Of a stretch of 64,000 bases of DNA, positions 45,571 through 56,341 are shown in pieces (within the stretch, counting starts at the first letter, position 1; every line of letters begins with the position of its first letter). Source of the stretch: Elmis aenea (taxonomy: Eukaryota > Arthropoda > Insecta > Coleoptera > Elmidae); NCBI GenBank assembly GCA_947652605.1, contig OX393577.1, positions 22,013,466 to 22,077,465 of the forward strand, written 5' to 3'. The notes under the pieces are model-generated. The model worked only from the letters and a program-made list of their open reading frames with translations, was not told where the DNA came from and made no database searches. Both the position numbers and the translations under genes were made by a program.

Positions 45571-45689
45571 AAAAAACCTGTTAGAAACCAGCAAACCATA
45601 GTTTAATTTAACCTAATCAAGAAACAGGAGAAACCAATGTTATCAATATAATAGATAACTTTAGAATATATTAATTACTAACGTTAATA

Positions 45690-47183
45690 TACAGGGTGTC
45701 CCAGATTACATTTCCAGCATGGGGATCTCGCTTATTATAAGAGAGACAGGTTTGTTTAAATTAGATGAATTATTCCTAAGTATGAGAGGAGCCACAATCA
45801 ATTTTTTAAAGTATAAAATTTCTCGTACTTCAGATGTTATAGCAAAAAAGATGAAAATGTCGAATTTCTTTTTTCTCTCATAACTTTTTTGTCTTAATCA
45901 TTAGAACAATTTTATTGGTACTTTCTTAAGGTACTTTTTAATGGAGAATGTAACTGTTATTTTAGATTTTCTTTATCACTTTTTATTTTTGAGATATTAC
46001 CCCTAATTTCATTTTTTCTTATGGGCCGCGAAGTTGGCTATGGGAGAGTTAAATGTGTTTTTCTTTTCTCTTTAAAATGAGATATTACTTAATACATTTA
46101 TTTTTATAAATAAGTCACAAAATGAAGAAAAATCGTATTTTACCCATCACTTATAAAGCTATCTATGAAAATAAAAACAATATACAACTAATTAAATGTC
46201 AAATGAGAGTTACCATTTGTCTGCGGTATCATTTATTAGAAATGTTTAGGATTGTTGTGTAATTCGATAGTCTTTTTAGCAAATTTGTTATCATATAATT
46301 ATGGGCACTTTTACAACTAATTAAAAATTTTATATGTTGAATTGCTACATTATTTGCAATAGAAACTGTGTAAAATAAATAATTCTAATTAATTATTGAT
46401 TTGTTTTGGACTTTTGGTTGGTTTGTCGAAAAAACCATATTCTTTTAAATTTATTTCCAAATTTTTGTAATTACGCATCCTTCGTTGGCTTTTCTCGGGA
46501 TATAGCTCTAAGTATATTCGCTCATCTTCTACACAGTTTTTATGGTAAAGCATGTAGCATCCCAACGTCAAATTTTTCGTTTTTTTTAAATGTAAATGTA
46601 AATTATAACAATTACCACAAATACTAAACAATTATAATAAATGGTACCGCAGACAAATGGTAACTGTCACTTGACATTTAATTAGCTGTTTTTTGTTTTT
46701 ATTTTCATAGATAGCTTGATAAGTGATGGGTAAACTACGATTTTTCTTCATTTTGTGACTTATTTCAAAAATAAATGTATTAAGTAATATCTCATTTGAA
46801 AGAGAAAAAAAAAAGCACATTCAACTATTTCATAGCCAATTTCGCGGCCCATAAGGAAAAATGAAGTTAGGGGTAATATCTCAAAAATGGTAGGTGTTAA
46901 AAATAATGTAAAATAACAGTCAAGTTCTCCATTAAAAAGTGCCGTAAGAAAGTTCAAATAAAATTGTTCTAATGATTAAGACAAAAAAGTTATGAGAGAA
47001 AAAAGAAATTCGACATTTTCATCTTTTTTGCTATAACATCTGAAGTACGAGGAATTTTGTACTTTTAAAAATTGATTGTGGCTCTTCTCATACCAAGGAA
47101 TAATTCATCTAATTTAAACAAACCTGTATCTCTTATAATAAGCGAGATCTCCATGCTGGAAATGTAATCTGGGACACCCTGTA
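45690..47183. mobile_element. Foldback element with TACAGGGTGTCCCAGATTAC ends
   Basis: The 1494-bp element has perfect inverted ends TACAGGGTGTCCCAGATTAC and nearly identical arms of about 550 bp (for example CAGCATGGGGATCTCGCTTA, TTGATTGTGGCTCC, CATCTTTTTTGCTATAACAT and TTATGGGCCGCGAA). It is flanked by TA/AT sequence. The loop region has a scrap of a mariner-like transposase HTH (46389-46631), which suggests it derives from such an element. Confidence 0.85.
46389..46631 (-). pseudogene. DUF4817-type HTH fragment of mariner-like transposase
   Basis: The minus frame has RIYLELYPEKSQRRMRNYKN followed by LEINLKEYGFFDKPTKS. This matches the insect DUF4817 helix-turn-helix pattern A-x-x-Y-x-x-x-[FY]P-x-R-x-x-P-x-x-x-x-x-x-x-L-x-x-x-L-x-x-x-G-x-F. 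The first 25 residues fit poorly, so a frame change is likely upstream. It lies in the loop of the 45690-47183 foldback. Confidence 0.55.
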
Positions 47184-48568
47184 TATCATATGTTTTTTAT
47201 TTCCAATTATGTATTATTTGTGGAAAAAAATTGAAAACTATCAACTTATCAAACGGTATGGTGTTTTTTTTATAAATCAAACAATTTTTTATCTTTTAAA
47301 ATAAACACAATGGTTATTTAAAATATTAAATGGTTCATTATTTGTCCAAAAATATATTTTTGTTAAAGTCCCAAATCTTTATTTGTTATAAGTATTAAGT
47401 GAGATTAGCGGACGTAGTTAACCCTAAACAGACATGAATTTACATGATTTTAACCACGAAAAGAATAATGTACGGGTGTTTTTAACTGTTAGCTAAATAT
47501 GACGTCAACTTTCTTTAAATTTTAAATGGGTCTGACTTAATTAGAAAGGCTATAATAGTTAAGAAACTTAATTTTAAAAATAAATAAGAAAAAGGGATTG
47601 CAAGAATTTGGTATTTATCCTTAAACTGCAAATGTCCTTAATTCGTGTACCAAATAACTTAATGCAATATTGTTAAACGCAGAAAGACATTCAATTTTTA
47701 TTAATTAATACAGTATCTGTACCTATACATACGATTAAACTTTTGCGTTTAAATTTAAATTTAATTTAAGAACCTATGTATTTATTTTATAATACTTAAG
47801 TGCGCTTATGTTAAGAAGTTAAGATGCATAAAAAAGTAAACCAAGTAATTTTTTTAATAAATATCTTATACAATGTGTAAAAACAGAATATGTATTTATA
47901 TTTCCTTACTTAAGTACAAGACACAATTCTGATGAGAGTTTAATAAAATGCAAAAAGTTATTATACGCTTCTTAATGATTCTATAACACAAATTTGCACT
48001 TATAAACCAAAGATTACTGTCATCTGTTTAATCTGCATGGAAGACAAATAATATTGCAGCTGTTGATCAAAAGGAATTAATAATGAATTTAGCATTTCAT
48101 CAAGATTCTGTTGTTTTTTTTATTAGTCTGCAAAACACAGTACCCTCTTTGAGTACCACAGTGAAATACATTTGCAAACGAGTTGTGTTAGTTTCAAACC
48201 AAATAACACACATTAATTGCACTATCTCCTCGACTATCAACAGTTTTATGATAAATTTCAAACAAGCGAACGTTTAATTTCGTATCTTAACTGGTGTTAA
48301 TTGTGAAGTGTTGATTTGTTTGCTACTGAAAGATTGGTGTGAGGCAATATTAACTACCGAATAAATAACAAGTCGCACAGGTTTACGAATGGCAATAATC
48401 TTAAGTAACGAAGAGATAAATAGATTTTAATTGAGGGTATTCGGTTGGGAAAAAAATAGCTTATAAACGGTGTTTTAACAAGAGCTGTAGGATTTGTTTT
48501 TTAAATAATATTTCAAACAAATACGATAACGAAATTTTTTAAATTTCGTTTTAGGGTGGAGACATTTA
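47184..48568. other. AT-rich stretch, nothing recognised
   Basis: Contains a 64-residue frame (48083-48277) with no known motif. No element ends found. Confidence 0.4.
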
Positions 48569-48704
48569 CAGGGTGGTCCACTTTTTTGTTGCAGGACTTT
48601 AACAGTCGATAGTAAAACTTATTTTAAAGCGAATATTCCATATCCACATGGGACCAAAAACGCTTCATTTTAAAGATACCGGGTGAAATTTAAAAAAAAA
48701 AATA

Positions 48705-50254
48705 TACAGGGTGTCCCAGCCAAGACGAATTATTCGATAGCTCTGTTATTAGTAATAATATTAAAAAAAGTTAAATGTAAAAGTTGTTTGTAATCATTTA
48801 CTACATAACCTAAAATTATTTTCAACTATACAGTGTTTTGTTTGTGCGCTCTGATACCAAACATTGTTTTTTTATATGGAACACCCTGTATATTTTGTAA
48901 TTTTTGGATGTAAAAATAAATTCTCTTTCAAAAATATTATGGGGTTGTTTACGTCTAAAATGAACCGTTTTTGAGTTATTAACGTTTTTTTGAAAATTTT
49001 GACAGATGCAGACCTTTATAAAAATATTTATATTTATTTACATAACAACACCAGAGCAATTTACTCTCGTAATTTATTAGACAATAGTGCCATAGTGATT
49101 GTTGACTAATTACATTTTTAAAATAATATACAGGGTGTTCGTTTTACTCGGTCCATTTAGCTAAACTTTAAACGCATGTAAGTCATTTTTTTTAAATAAA
49201 ACACCCTATATATTTTTACATTTTCTTGTAAAAAATTTAATTATCTTCCAAAGTTATTAGGCATGTTTTATGTCTAAATATAATATTTTTGAAGTTATTT
49301 CGTTTCTTATGATAATTTGCGAGTATTTTACTTAAAATATCGGTAGTAGCCTTTGAAAATTCAAAACAATTTGTATGAACTGTCAATTAAAACACTTAAT
49401 CAGCACAATTTCCACTATTATGCCACTAAAAATCCATATTTTTTAAGAACTGTAGAGACACAGCATTCTGGTGTTATTTGCTGCCATTTATGCTGTGTAT
49501 CTACAACTCTTAAAATATATGGATTTTTAGTGGCATAATAGTGAAAATTGTGCCGATTAAGTGTTTTGGTTGACAATTCATACAAATTGTTTTGAATTTT
49601 CAAAGGCTACTACCGATATTTTAGGTAAAATACTCGCAAATAATCATAAGAAACAAAATAACTTCAAAAATATTATATTTAGACATAAAACATGCTTAAT
49701 AACTTTGGAAGATAATTAAATTTTCTACAAGAAAATGTAAAAATATATAGGGTGTTCCATTTAAAAAAGATGACTTACCTGCGTTTAAAGTTTAGCGAAA
49801 TGGACCGAGTAAAACGAACACCCTGTATATTATTTTAAAAGTTTAACTAGTCAACAATCACTATGACACTATTGTCTAATAAATTACGAGAGTAAATTGC
49901 TCTGGTGTTGTTATGTAAATAAATATAAATATTTTTATAAAGGTCTGCATCTGTCAAAATTTTCAAAAAAACGTTAATAACTCAAAAACGGTTCATTTTA
50001 GACGTAAACAACCCCATAATATTTTTGAAAGAGAATTTATTTTTACATCCAAAAATTACAAAATATACAGGGTGTTCCATATAAAAAAAACTATGTTTGG
50101 TATCAGAGCGCACAAACAAAACACTGTGTATAGTTGAAAATAATTTTAGGTTATGTAGTAAATGATTACAAACAACTTTTACATTTAACTTTTTTTAATA
50201 TTATTACTAATAACAGAGCTATCGAATAATTCGTCTTGGCTGGGACACCCTGTA
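48705..50254. mobile_element. 1.55-kb near-perfect palindromic element
   Basis: The ends TACAGGGTGTCCCAGCCAAG are perfect inverted copies, flanked by TA (48703-48704 and 50255-50256). The two arms of about 770 bp are nearly identical up to a centre near 49479. Each arm includes several internal end-like modules (AACACCCTGTATA near 48886, TATACAGGGTGTTCG near 49129, ACACCCTATATATTT near 49200), mirrored at 50068, 49823 and 49744. Frames on both strands around the centre (49353-49538 plus, 49418-49603 minus) are near-identical because of the symmetry and are not genes. It lies within the left arm of the composite foldback. Confidence 0.88.
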
Positions 50255-50319
50255 TACTTTTAACCGTTTCATAACCAGTAGATATATTTTAACCAAATTT
50301 GGTAAACAGCACCACCTTA

Positions 50320-51530
50320 AGGCGGATCTACATCAATAAAAATGTGCGTTGGGCGTTGTATTTGACACAAATTTTCTCGTGTTCGTCGAAATTTTTGTTA
50401 GTGTGGACTGTAAAAAATAAGTTTTTTTGACAGTGACATTGTGTCTGAAAGCACCCGCTACATATTTAAAATTGCTTTTTTGCACGGATCGTGATCGTGA
50501 ATCGGTCGTGACAGTTGACAGAATATTTTTTTTAAATTAAACCAAATTCACGGATTTAGTTTTTAAAGCATTTATTTTATAAATAAAGTATGGTAGTAGG
50601 AGTAGTATTATTATTTTTAATAAAGTTTACATTCTACAGTAAATAAAGTATATATTTCCAAGTAAATGCCTATTTTAAATAAACTTAACAATTTTCATTA
50701 AACTTTAAAACATAACAAGTATAAGTAAAATAAATGTTTACTAAGAAACTTAACAATTACCCTTTAGCTTTAAAGCAGACAAGAAATAAACATGAATAAT
50801 TAAATATGGCAGGCAACAAATTCAAATAAAATTAAGTAAATACTGATTGTTAGTAGGTATAAACTATAAACATACCAAATTATGAAACAAAATATTTTTG
50901 CTAAACTCGTGGCAGTAAAATTTTTTTCAAAATTAGAGGGACAAAAAATTAATTTCAGTGTTCTGTAACATTTAGTCTCGTCTCGAGTCTCGAACTAAAT
51001 GTCCCGGGACTCGAGACTAAGAAAGTCCCGGGAATTCCATAACAAGTCATGTTTTGAATATTCCTGAATGAGGTGCAAGGAATCCTCATTCCTTCATTCC
51101 ATATTTTTATTGTATTTATTTGATTAGTCGTTTATTAGTTATTTTATTATGCAAATTACTACTTTACTCCCGACAAGTGTTTATTAATTATAATAACAGG
51201 CTCTCAAGTTGTAAACTAATGCGCACGGGGTGCGGAAAATTGCTCGAATACAATTGCTAGAAAAATTGTTCCTTGAATGGAAAGTTCCTCGAAAGCCTAG
51301 TTGCTCGAATAACTATTTCTCGAAAAAAAATTGCTCGAAATAATGAAATGTTACTTAAAAAAAAATAATATTTTATATAAATACAAACATGTGGATTCGG
51401 CTGTACAACACACAAGATAAATATTTACGTGGTAAAATACTTAACCAGAGTTAAATTTGCGTCGCAAATACTTTTGCTGAATTTCAAAATACAACATACA
51501 ACATAAATTTTTATTGATGTGGATCCGCCT
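50320..51530. mobile_element. Harbinger-type MITE with TTA duplication
   Basis: Inverted ends AGGCGGATCTACATCAATAA and (minus) AGGCGGATCCACATCAATAA are flanked by TTA on both sides (50317-50319 and 51531-51533), the PIF/Harbinger 3-bp target. The uninterrupted version of the site survives in the opposite arm of the host palindrome (GCACCACCTTACAGGTTGCC on the minus strand near 52215), which confirms both boundaries. The interior includes a palindromic CTCGAG/CCCGGG patch near 50980-51030 and a single GAAAATTGCTCGAA-type arm at 51228-51360. Confidence 0.85.
51228..51360 (+). repeat. Single arm of the GAAAATTGCTCGAA foldback family
   Basis: Nearly identical to the left arm of 40286-41100: GGGGT, GGAAAATTGCTCGAATAC, AATTGCT, AAAATTGTTCC, TGAATGGAAAGTT, GAAAGCCTAGTTGCTCGAAT, GAAATAATGAAA. 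No mirror arm is present nearby. Confidence 0.7.
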
Positions 51531-52329
51531 TTACAGCTTGCCACATTCAGTGAGAATGCCAAGCCCCACAAGCAACCAGTGGCGGAGTTGTGGTGTTTGG
51601 TTTCAATAAATTTTATAAAAAACTAGTACGGCCCTGATCAAAACCAAACTCGAACTTGTTTTTGGGTAGAGTATTTTATTCTAAACAAAAAGTGTCTCTT
51701 GAGTTTTCTTGTTATCTACCACCGTTTGGCGCGAAATTCCATTTATTTTAATATTCTCGCCGAAAATTTGCTCATAAATTCGATCTAAAAATATCGCTAA
51801 CGTCCGAAATAAAAAAGTAATTACCGATTTTTGCAGTTTTTAATAAGAAAACATACTAATAACGAGGAAAGAAGTTTCATTTGATTAACGATTAATGATC
51901 CACCTTTTAAGTATTTACTCTGCAACTTGCAATTTTCTGCTTATCGCGATATATTTAGATCGAATTTATGAGTAAATTTTCAGGGAGAATAGTAAAATAA
52001 ATCAAATTTCGCACCAAATGGTGACAGATACGAAGAAAAGTCAAGGACACTTTTTATTTAAAATAAAATACTCTGCCTAAAAACAAGTTCAAGTTTGATT
52101 TTAAAGAGGGCCGTACTAGTTTTTTGTAGAATTTATTGCAAGTGAACCAGTGAACCCCCACAACTCTGCCACTGGTTGCTTGTGGGGCTTGTCATTCTTA
52201 CCGAATGTGGCAACCTGTAAGGTGGTGCTGTATACCAAATTTGGTTAAAATATATCTGCTGACTGTGAAACGGTTAAAAATTATCGATATTTTTTCGAAA
52301 ATTTCAACACCCTGTATCTTTAAAATGAA

Positions 52330-52775
52330 GCATTTATGGTCTCAAATCGCATCATCTTGGGTGGCCAATTGATGTTGCTATTTATCGATATTAAACTTCC
52401 TGGGAACTTGGAACGCAATAAAGTGATTGTTTGGTCACTTTTATGGCACGTGGTATTGTCTTGTTGGAGGTAGGGGTCCGCTATATCCTTATTTTCCAGC
52501 TCATGTCACAAAAAGTTGGTCAACAAGTCCTTCTCAAAGAATTGATGTGTTTGGGCCTTCTTTGACACTTTTACTTACTGCGGCAATATTTTTGACTGAA
52601 CAGTATACCCGAGTGCGCTTTGGCGTTCTTAGATCTCATAATAAACCGGTCTCTTTGAATTTTTTTATTAGGTTCCGAATAGCGGTTTCACTTGGTACAC
52701 GATTACCTGACAAAACGTTATAAAGGTGAAAATCTTGTAAGGAACTGACAAGAATCTGGAACGATTTATTGCTCA
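52330..52775 (-). pseudogene. Mariner-like transposase with internal deletion
   Basis: The minus strand encodes an N-terminal HTH part (SETAIRNLIKKFKETGLL, stop, TPKRTR, then NIAAVSKSVKEGPNTSIL, stop) and, after a gap, a catalytic-domain part (PYLQQDNTTCHKSDQTITLL, then RSKFPGSLIS, NINWPPK). This matches insect mariner-like elements with an HTH, 'ENIAAV-x-x-SV-x-EDPN-x-SI' and 'QQD-x-A-x-CH...FPGR-x-IS...WPPRSCDLTPLD'. The second catalytic Asp is visible in QQD. The region between is deleted and stops interrupt both parts. The plus-strand 98-residue frame over it is a shadow. Confidence 0.8.
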
Positions 52776-53306
52776 CTATAATATCAAAAAAAAATTCAAT
52801 TAATTAAAAACGATAAAAATCAACTTTTATAGCTAATTACACAAATGTGGTAAACTCAGTGTGGGAAGATCGAGAATACATTAGTTTATTATTAGTTGAC
52901 CGATCTCTTGAAAAGGCACAGCTGCATAAGAAACAAGATAAAAGTGGATTTACACCACGTATCGTACGTTACTAGATTTTTTGCCCTTCATTTCATATTC
53001 CGCTGAGGCGATTTGAAATGTAATCAACTTACAAATAATTATATTATAGCATTCCAAATCAAAAACTCATTATTTTTATTATATTCGCTTCCTCTTGACT
53101 GAACTATTTTTACGATATTTGCTCATTAATTACTGATCGACCAATCTATCTTGGCTTAATGAACTCTCTAGGTAGAGGTGTACAATCTTTTAATACTCAT
53201 AAATTCTGTGTTTGTCCAGCGCTTGCCTCTGTGTATAACTACAGTTTCTTTTGAATCACTAATAAATTTGTGCTCATTTGACTGATTTCTGAGAGAGGAA
53301 ATAATA
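52776..53306. other. Spacer, nothing recognised
   Basis: No motif between the transposase remnant and the next foldback. Confidence 0.4.
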
Positions 53307-55677
53307 TACCAGGTGTAACTGATTTCTGGTACACCCCCTTTTTTTATTTAGTTTCGATTTTATACAAATGAAATTTTATACATATAACATGTGTAAAAAA
53401 CTGGATTATTTGAACGTACACTATTTTTTCACTTCCGGTTTAGCCGGAAATGGCCCGAACTTTGTTATTTCAAATGGAACACCCTGTATATCTTTACATT
53501 TTTGGAAATCGGAAGCTATTTTGAATATAAATGCATCATTTTGGTTATAACCTCAAATAATTTTTGGGCGAAAATGTATTTTTTTATTAAGTGGGCCGTG
53601 ACCTGCATAAATTGATTTTTATTATGTCAACAAGTGGCCAAAAAACGTTTTGGTCCATTTTTATTGACATTTAGGTTACTTTAATCGGCTTTTAAGGTTG
53701 CAAAATCGATTTTTTGACAGTCAATTTTTTTTAATGGAATGGCGATACAAATTTTTCTGACGAATTCAATAATACCAATAATTCATTTTTGTGTTGGAAG
53801 GCTGCTTCAAAGACTTTAAATATTATAAAAACTTATTTAAATATTCTATTAAGCGTAATATAGTGTGGTTAATTGCAACTATTACTTCATAGGAAGAAGT
53901 TAAGATTTTTTAATTAAATTAAAATTAAACTTTATTAGTTGCACAGAAAAGAACGATAACTTATTTTGTTGCAGTTAGGCATAGTGTACTGCGATTAAGA
54001 GGATCTGTTGATAAGTTTTTACAACATTTTAAGTCTTTGAAGCAGCCTTCCAACACTAAGATATGTTATTGGTTTTGTGAAATTCATCAAAAAATACTCT
54101 ATTTACATAACCGCATGTACAGGGTGGTCCAAAACCGATGAGACTACATAGGTATCTCGCTTAATATTCGACTTAGAGAAACGGTTAAATTACCAAAAAT
54201 GTGCATTTTTTTTTTCAGAACCGTGTTCAAAAATATTCATCATTACCGGTTGTGAGTTATTAGTAAATAACTGTTTTATTGTCATAATTATAAGGTGTCA
54301 TATCTCCGTTATTGTTGTGAATATCAAAAGAATGTATAAAGATTATTTTTAGATATTTTTATGTAAAATACGATGATCCAAAAAAAATATAATATTACGC
54401 CTGCCGTTAAAAAGGTATGACACAAACTTACCTTTTTTTAAATGAAAGCTATAGTTGCTTACGACCTATTTAAATTCCTTGTTATTTTCTCATTCTAAAT
54501 AGTAAATTTTCAATTATAAGCAAGTCCCAAGGTTTTTTTTTACAGGCCGTGAAAACAAAGAAAAAAACAACGTGTACAACCTTTTAAAACTCATGGGGTG
54601 TAAGTTACAAATATCTTTTAAATTTTTTGTTTTGGTGAACATAAATTTTTAAACATAAGATAAACACCAATATACTACATAACTGCTGATTCGACTATAT
54701 TGTTGTGATATTTTGTTTAAATCTTTATATTGTTTATCTCACAACAAACTAAAAAACCTTCGTAACTTGTACCACATGAGTCGTATAAGGTTTTACACCT
54801 AGTTTATTTTTGTTTTTACAGCCTATGTTTTTCGTTAAAAAAAAATAAAAACTTTCGTAAATGCGTATTATTGAAAATAATAACATTAACTCTTATATGT
54901 TTGGAATGAGAAAAAAATAAGAATTTTAAATAAGTCATAGCCAACTAAAGCTTCCATTTCAAGAAAATGTTAGTTTGTGTCATAACTTTTTAACCAAAAG
55001 TGTAAAAGATTTTTTTAGTATCATCAAATTTTACAAAAACATATCTACACTACAAGTAATCTTTTTTAATTTTTTCGATAATTACAACAATAACGGAGAA
55101 ATGACACATCATAAATAAATAACAAAAAAAGTTTGGCTTAAAAAACTTCCAAGTTTTGGTAATTTAACTGTTTCTCTATCTTGAATATTAAGCTAGATAC
55201 CCATGTAATCCCATCCAATTTGGACGACCCTGTGTCATTTAAAAAAAGTGGCTTTTTGTCAAAAAACCGATTCTGCAACCTTCAAAGCCCATTTAAGAGA
55301 CCTAAATGTCAATTCAAATTTACAAAAACCTTTGGCACTTTGTTTGACATATAATTCATTTTATGCAGGTCACGGCACACTTAATAAAAAAACAAATTTT
55401 CGTTCATAAATAAGGTTATAGAAATTAACCAAAATGATGTAGTTGTATTCAAAATTGCTTACTCTTTTCAAAATTTTTAAAATATACAGGATGTTCCATT
55501 TGATATACCAAAGTTAGTTATTTCTGCTGCAACCGGAATAAAATTATGGTATAGATATATGTTAAAATAATTCGGTTTTTTAAACATATCATACGTATAA
55601 AATTTCATTTATCTAAAATCAAAACTAAAGATAAAAAAGAGGGTGTACCAGAACCCAGAACTGAGTTACACCCGGTA
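53307..55677. mobile_element. Foldback element, TACCGGGTGTAAC family, copy 2
   Basis: Ends TACCAGGTGTAACTGATTTC and (minus) TACCGGGTGTAACTCAGTTC lie at TA. Arms match those of 21973-22978 (GGTGTACC..CCC, TTCCGGTTTAGCCGGAAATG, CCGTGACCTGCATAAA). The loop keeps the TAGTGTACTGCGATTAA segment. It is enlarged by a second foldback inserted at 54118-55233, right after CATAACCGCATG. Copy 1 has the uninterrupted sequence there. Confidence 0.8.
54118..55233. mobile_element. Nested foldback with TACAGGGTGGTCC ends
   Basis: Ends TACAGGGTGGTCC and (minus) ACAGGGTCGTCCAAATTGG are inverted. Arms contain GGTATCTCGCTTAATATTCG / TCTTGAATATTAAGCTAG, AGAAACGGTTAAATTACC and, further in, the CTATAGTTGCTTACGACC core and AAAACAACGTGTACAACC block shared with the 40.3 and 59.9 kb elements. 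No coding. It inserted in the loop of the 53307-55677 foldback. Confidence 0.75.
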
Positions 55678-56333
55678 TGTGGAAAAATAAATAATGTAAA
55701 AGAAACAATCGGGTGTAATTCATATTTCATTGGTTTTAATTCTGCCAACCTCAATCTCAGAGAAAGTTTACAATTTTTGTCTGATTTTATCCTATTTTTA
55801 TTTATAACTTGAAACGGTTGCACCACAAATCTTATTTCTCCTCGCTGTTGGTCTGTAGCAAACCCATGCTACTTTATCAAATCACCACACTGTCCGCTAT
55901 ACTAGAGGGACAAAACACTCTCTCTACTTTTGCCTCTTGTAGGATTCTCCAACTATATTGAGAAATACAATCTAAACTCTGTATTTTAACCTATAATTAA
56001 AACGAACAAATCATGTCTTATTTTATTAAAAGGATCTAAAACAGTAGATATCTGGTTAAATAGATTGGTGAGTACCTATAGTTAAAATACCTATCAACAG
56101 CAAGAAAATGCAATTTTATAAAACTTAGTATATTTATATTAGGAGTATTTTTTGTGATATCTGTGTTAAATGTACAATTTTACAAGTCCATGTTTTATTT
56201 TTCTTAATATGGCGTTTTTATATCTTTTGGTCTATATCTTTGTAATTCTTGATTGTTTTTCGATAGGCGAGACTAGTGTTGCACTTCTACCTTACGCCTT
56301 TTACTTTTTGTTTCTGCCTTCCTATATTTTTAC
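55678..56333. other. Spacer, nothing recognised
   Basis: AT-rich with no coding motif. Confidence 0.4.
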
Positions 56334-56341
56334 ATTTTGTC

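Larger units (their letters stand above)
45083..45640. mobile_element. Penelope-like inverted terminal repeat unit
   Basis: Two arms face each other: ACTATGGTTTGCTGGTTTCT near 45092 and its mirror AGAAACCAGCAAACCATAGT near 45583, with long similarity through CAGGTT, AAAACGTCSTACATGTTTC and GGATG. Each arm carries a hammerhead-like motif of the kind known from Penelope-like element terminal repeats, which often occur inverted. TATCAAT(G)TATAATAGATAACTTT flanks the unit (about 45060-45082 and 45641-45662), resembling a long target duplication. No reverse transcriptase remains. Confidence 0.55.
48569..52345. mobile_element. Composite foldback, mariner-derived, interrupted twice
   Basis: The outer arms are split by later insertions. 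Left arm pieces are 48640-48702, 50257-50319 and 51531 to about 51880. The right arm runs about 51900-52345. Matching marks are GCTTCATTTTAAAGATAC-GGGTG, AACCAAATTTGGT with ACAGCACCACCTTA, CAAGCAACCAGTGGCGGAGT and CTAGTACGGCCCT. A left end motif ACAGGGTGGTCC is at 48569. The right side runs into a mariner-like transposase remnant (to about 52775), so this foldback probably formed by inverted duplication of one end of that element. Confidence 0.65.

Noticed and set aside
49353..49603. Two near-identical 61-residue ORFs on opposite strands
   Set aside because: They are produced by the symmetry of the 1.55-kb palindrome and resemble no protein.
52427..52723. A 98-residue plus-strand protein
   Set aside because: It is the reverse-strand shadow of the mariner-like transposase remnant, whose motifs read on the minus strand.
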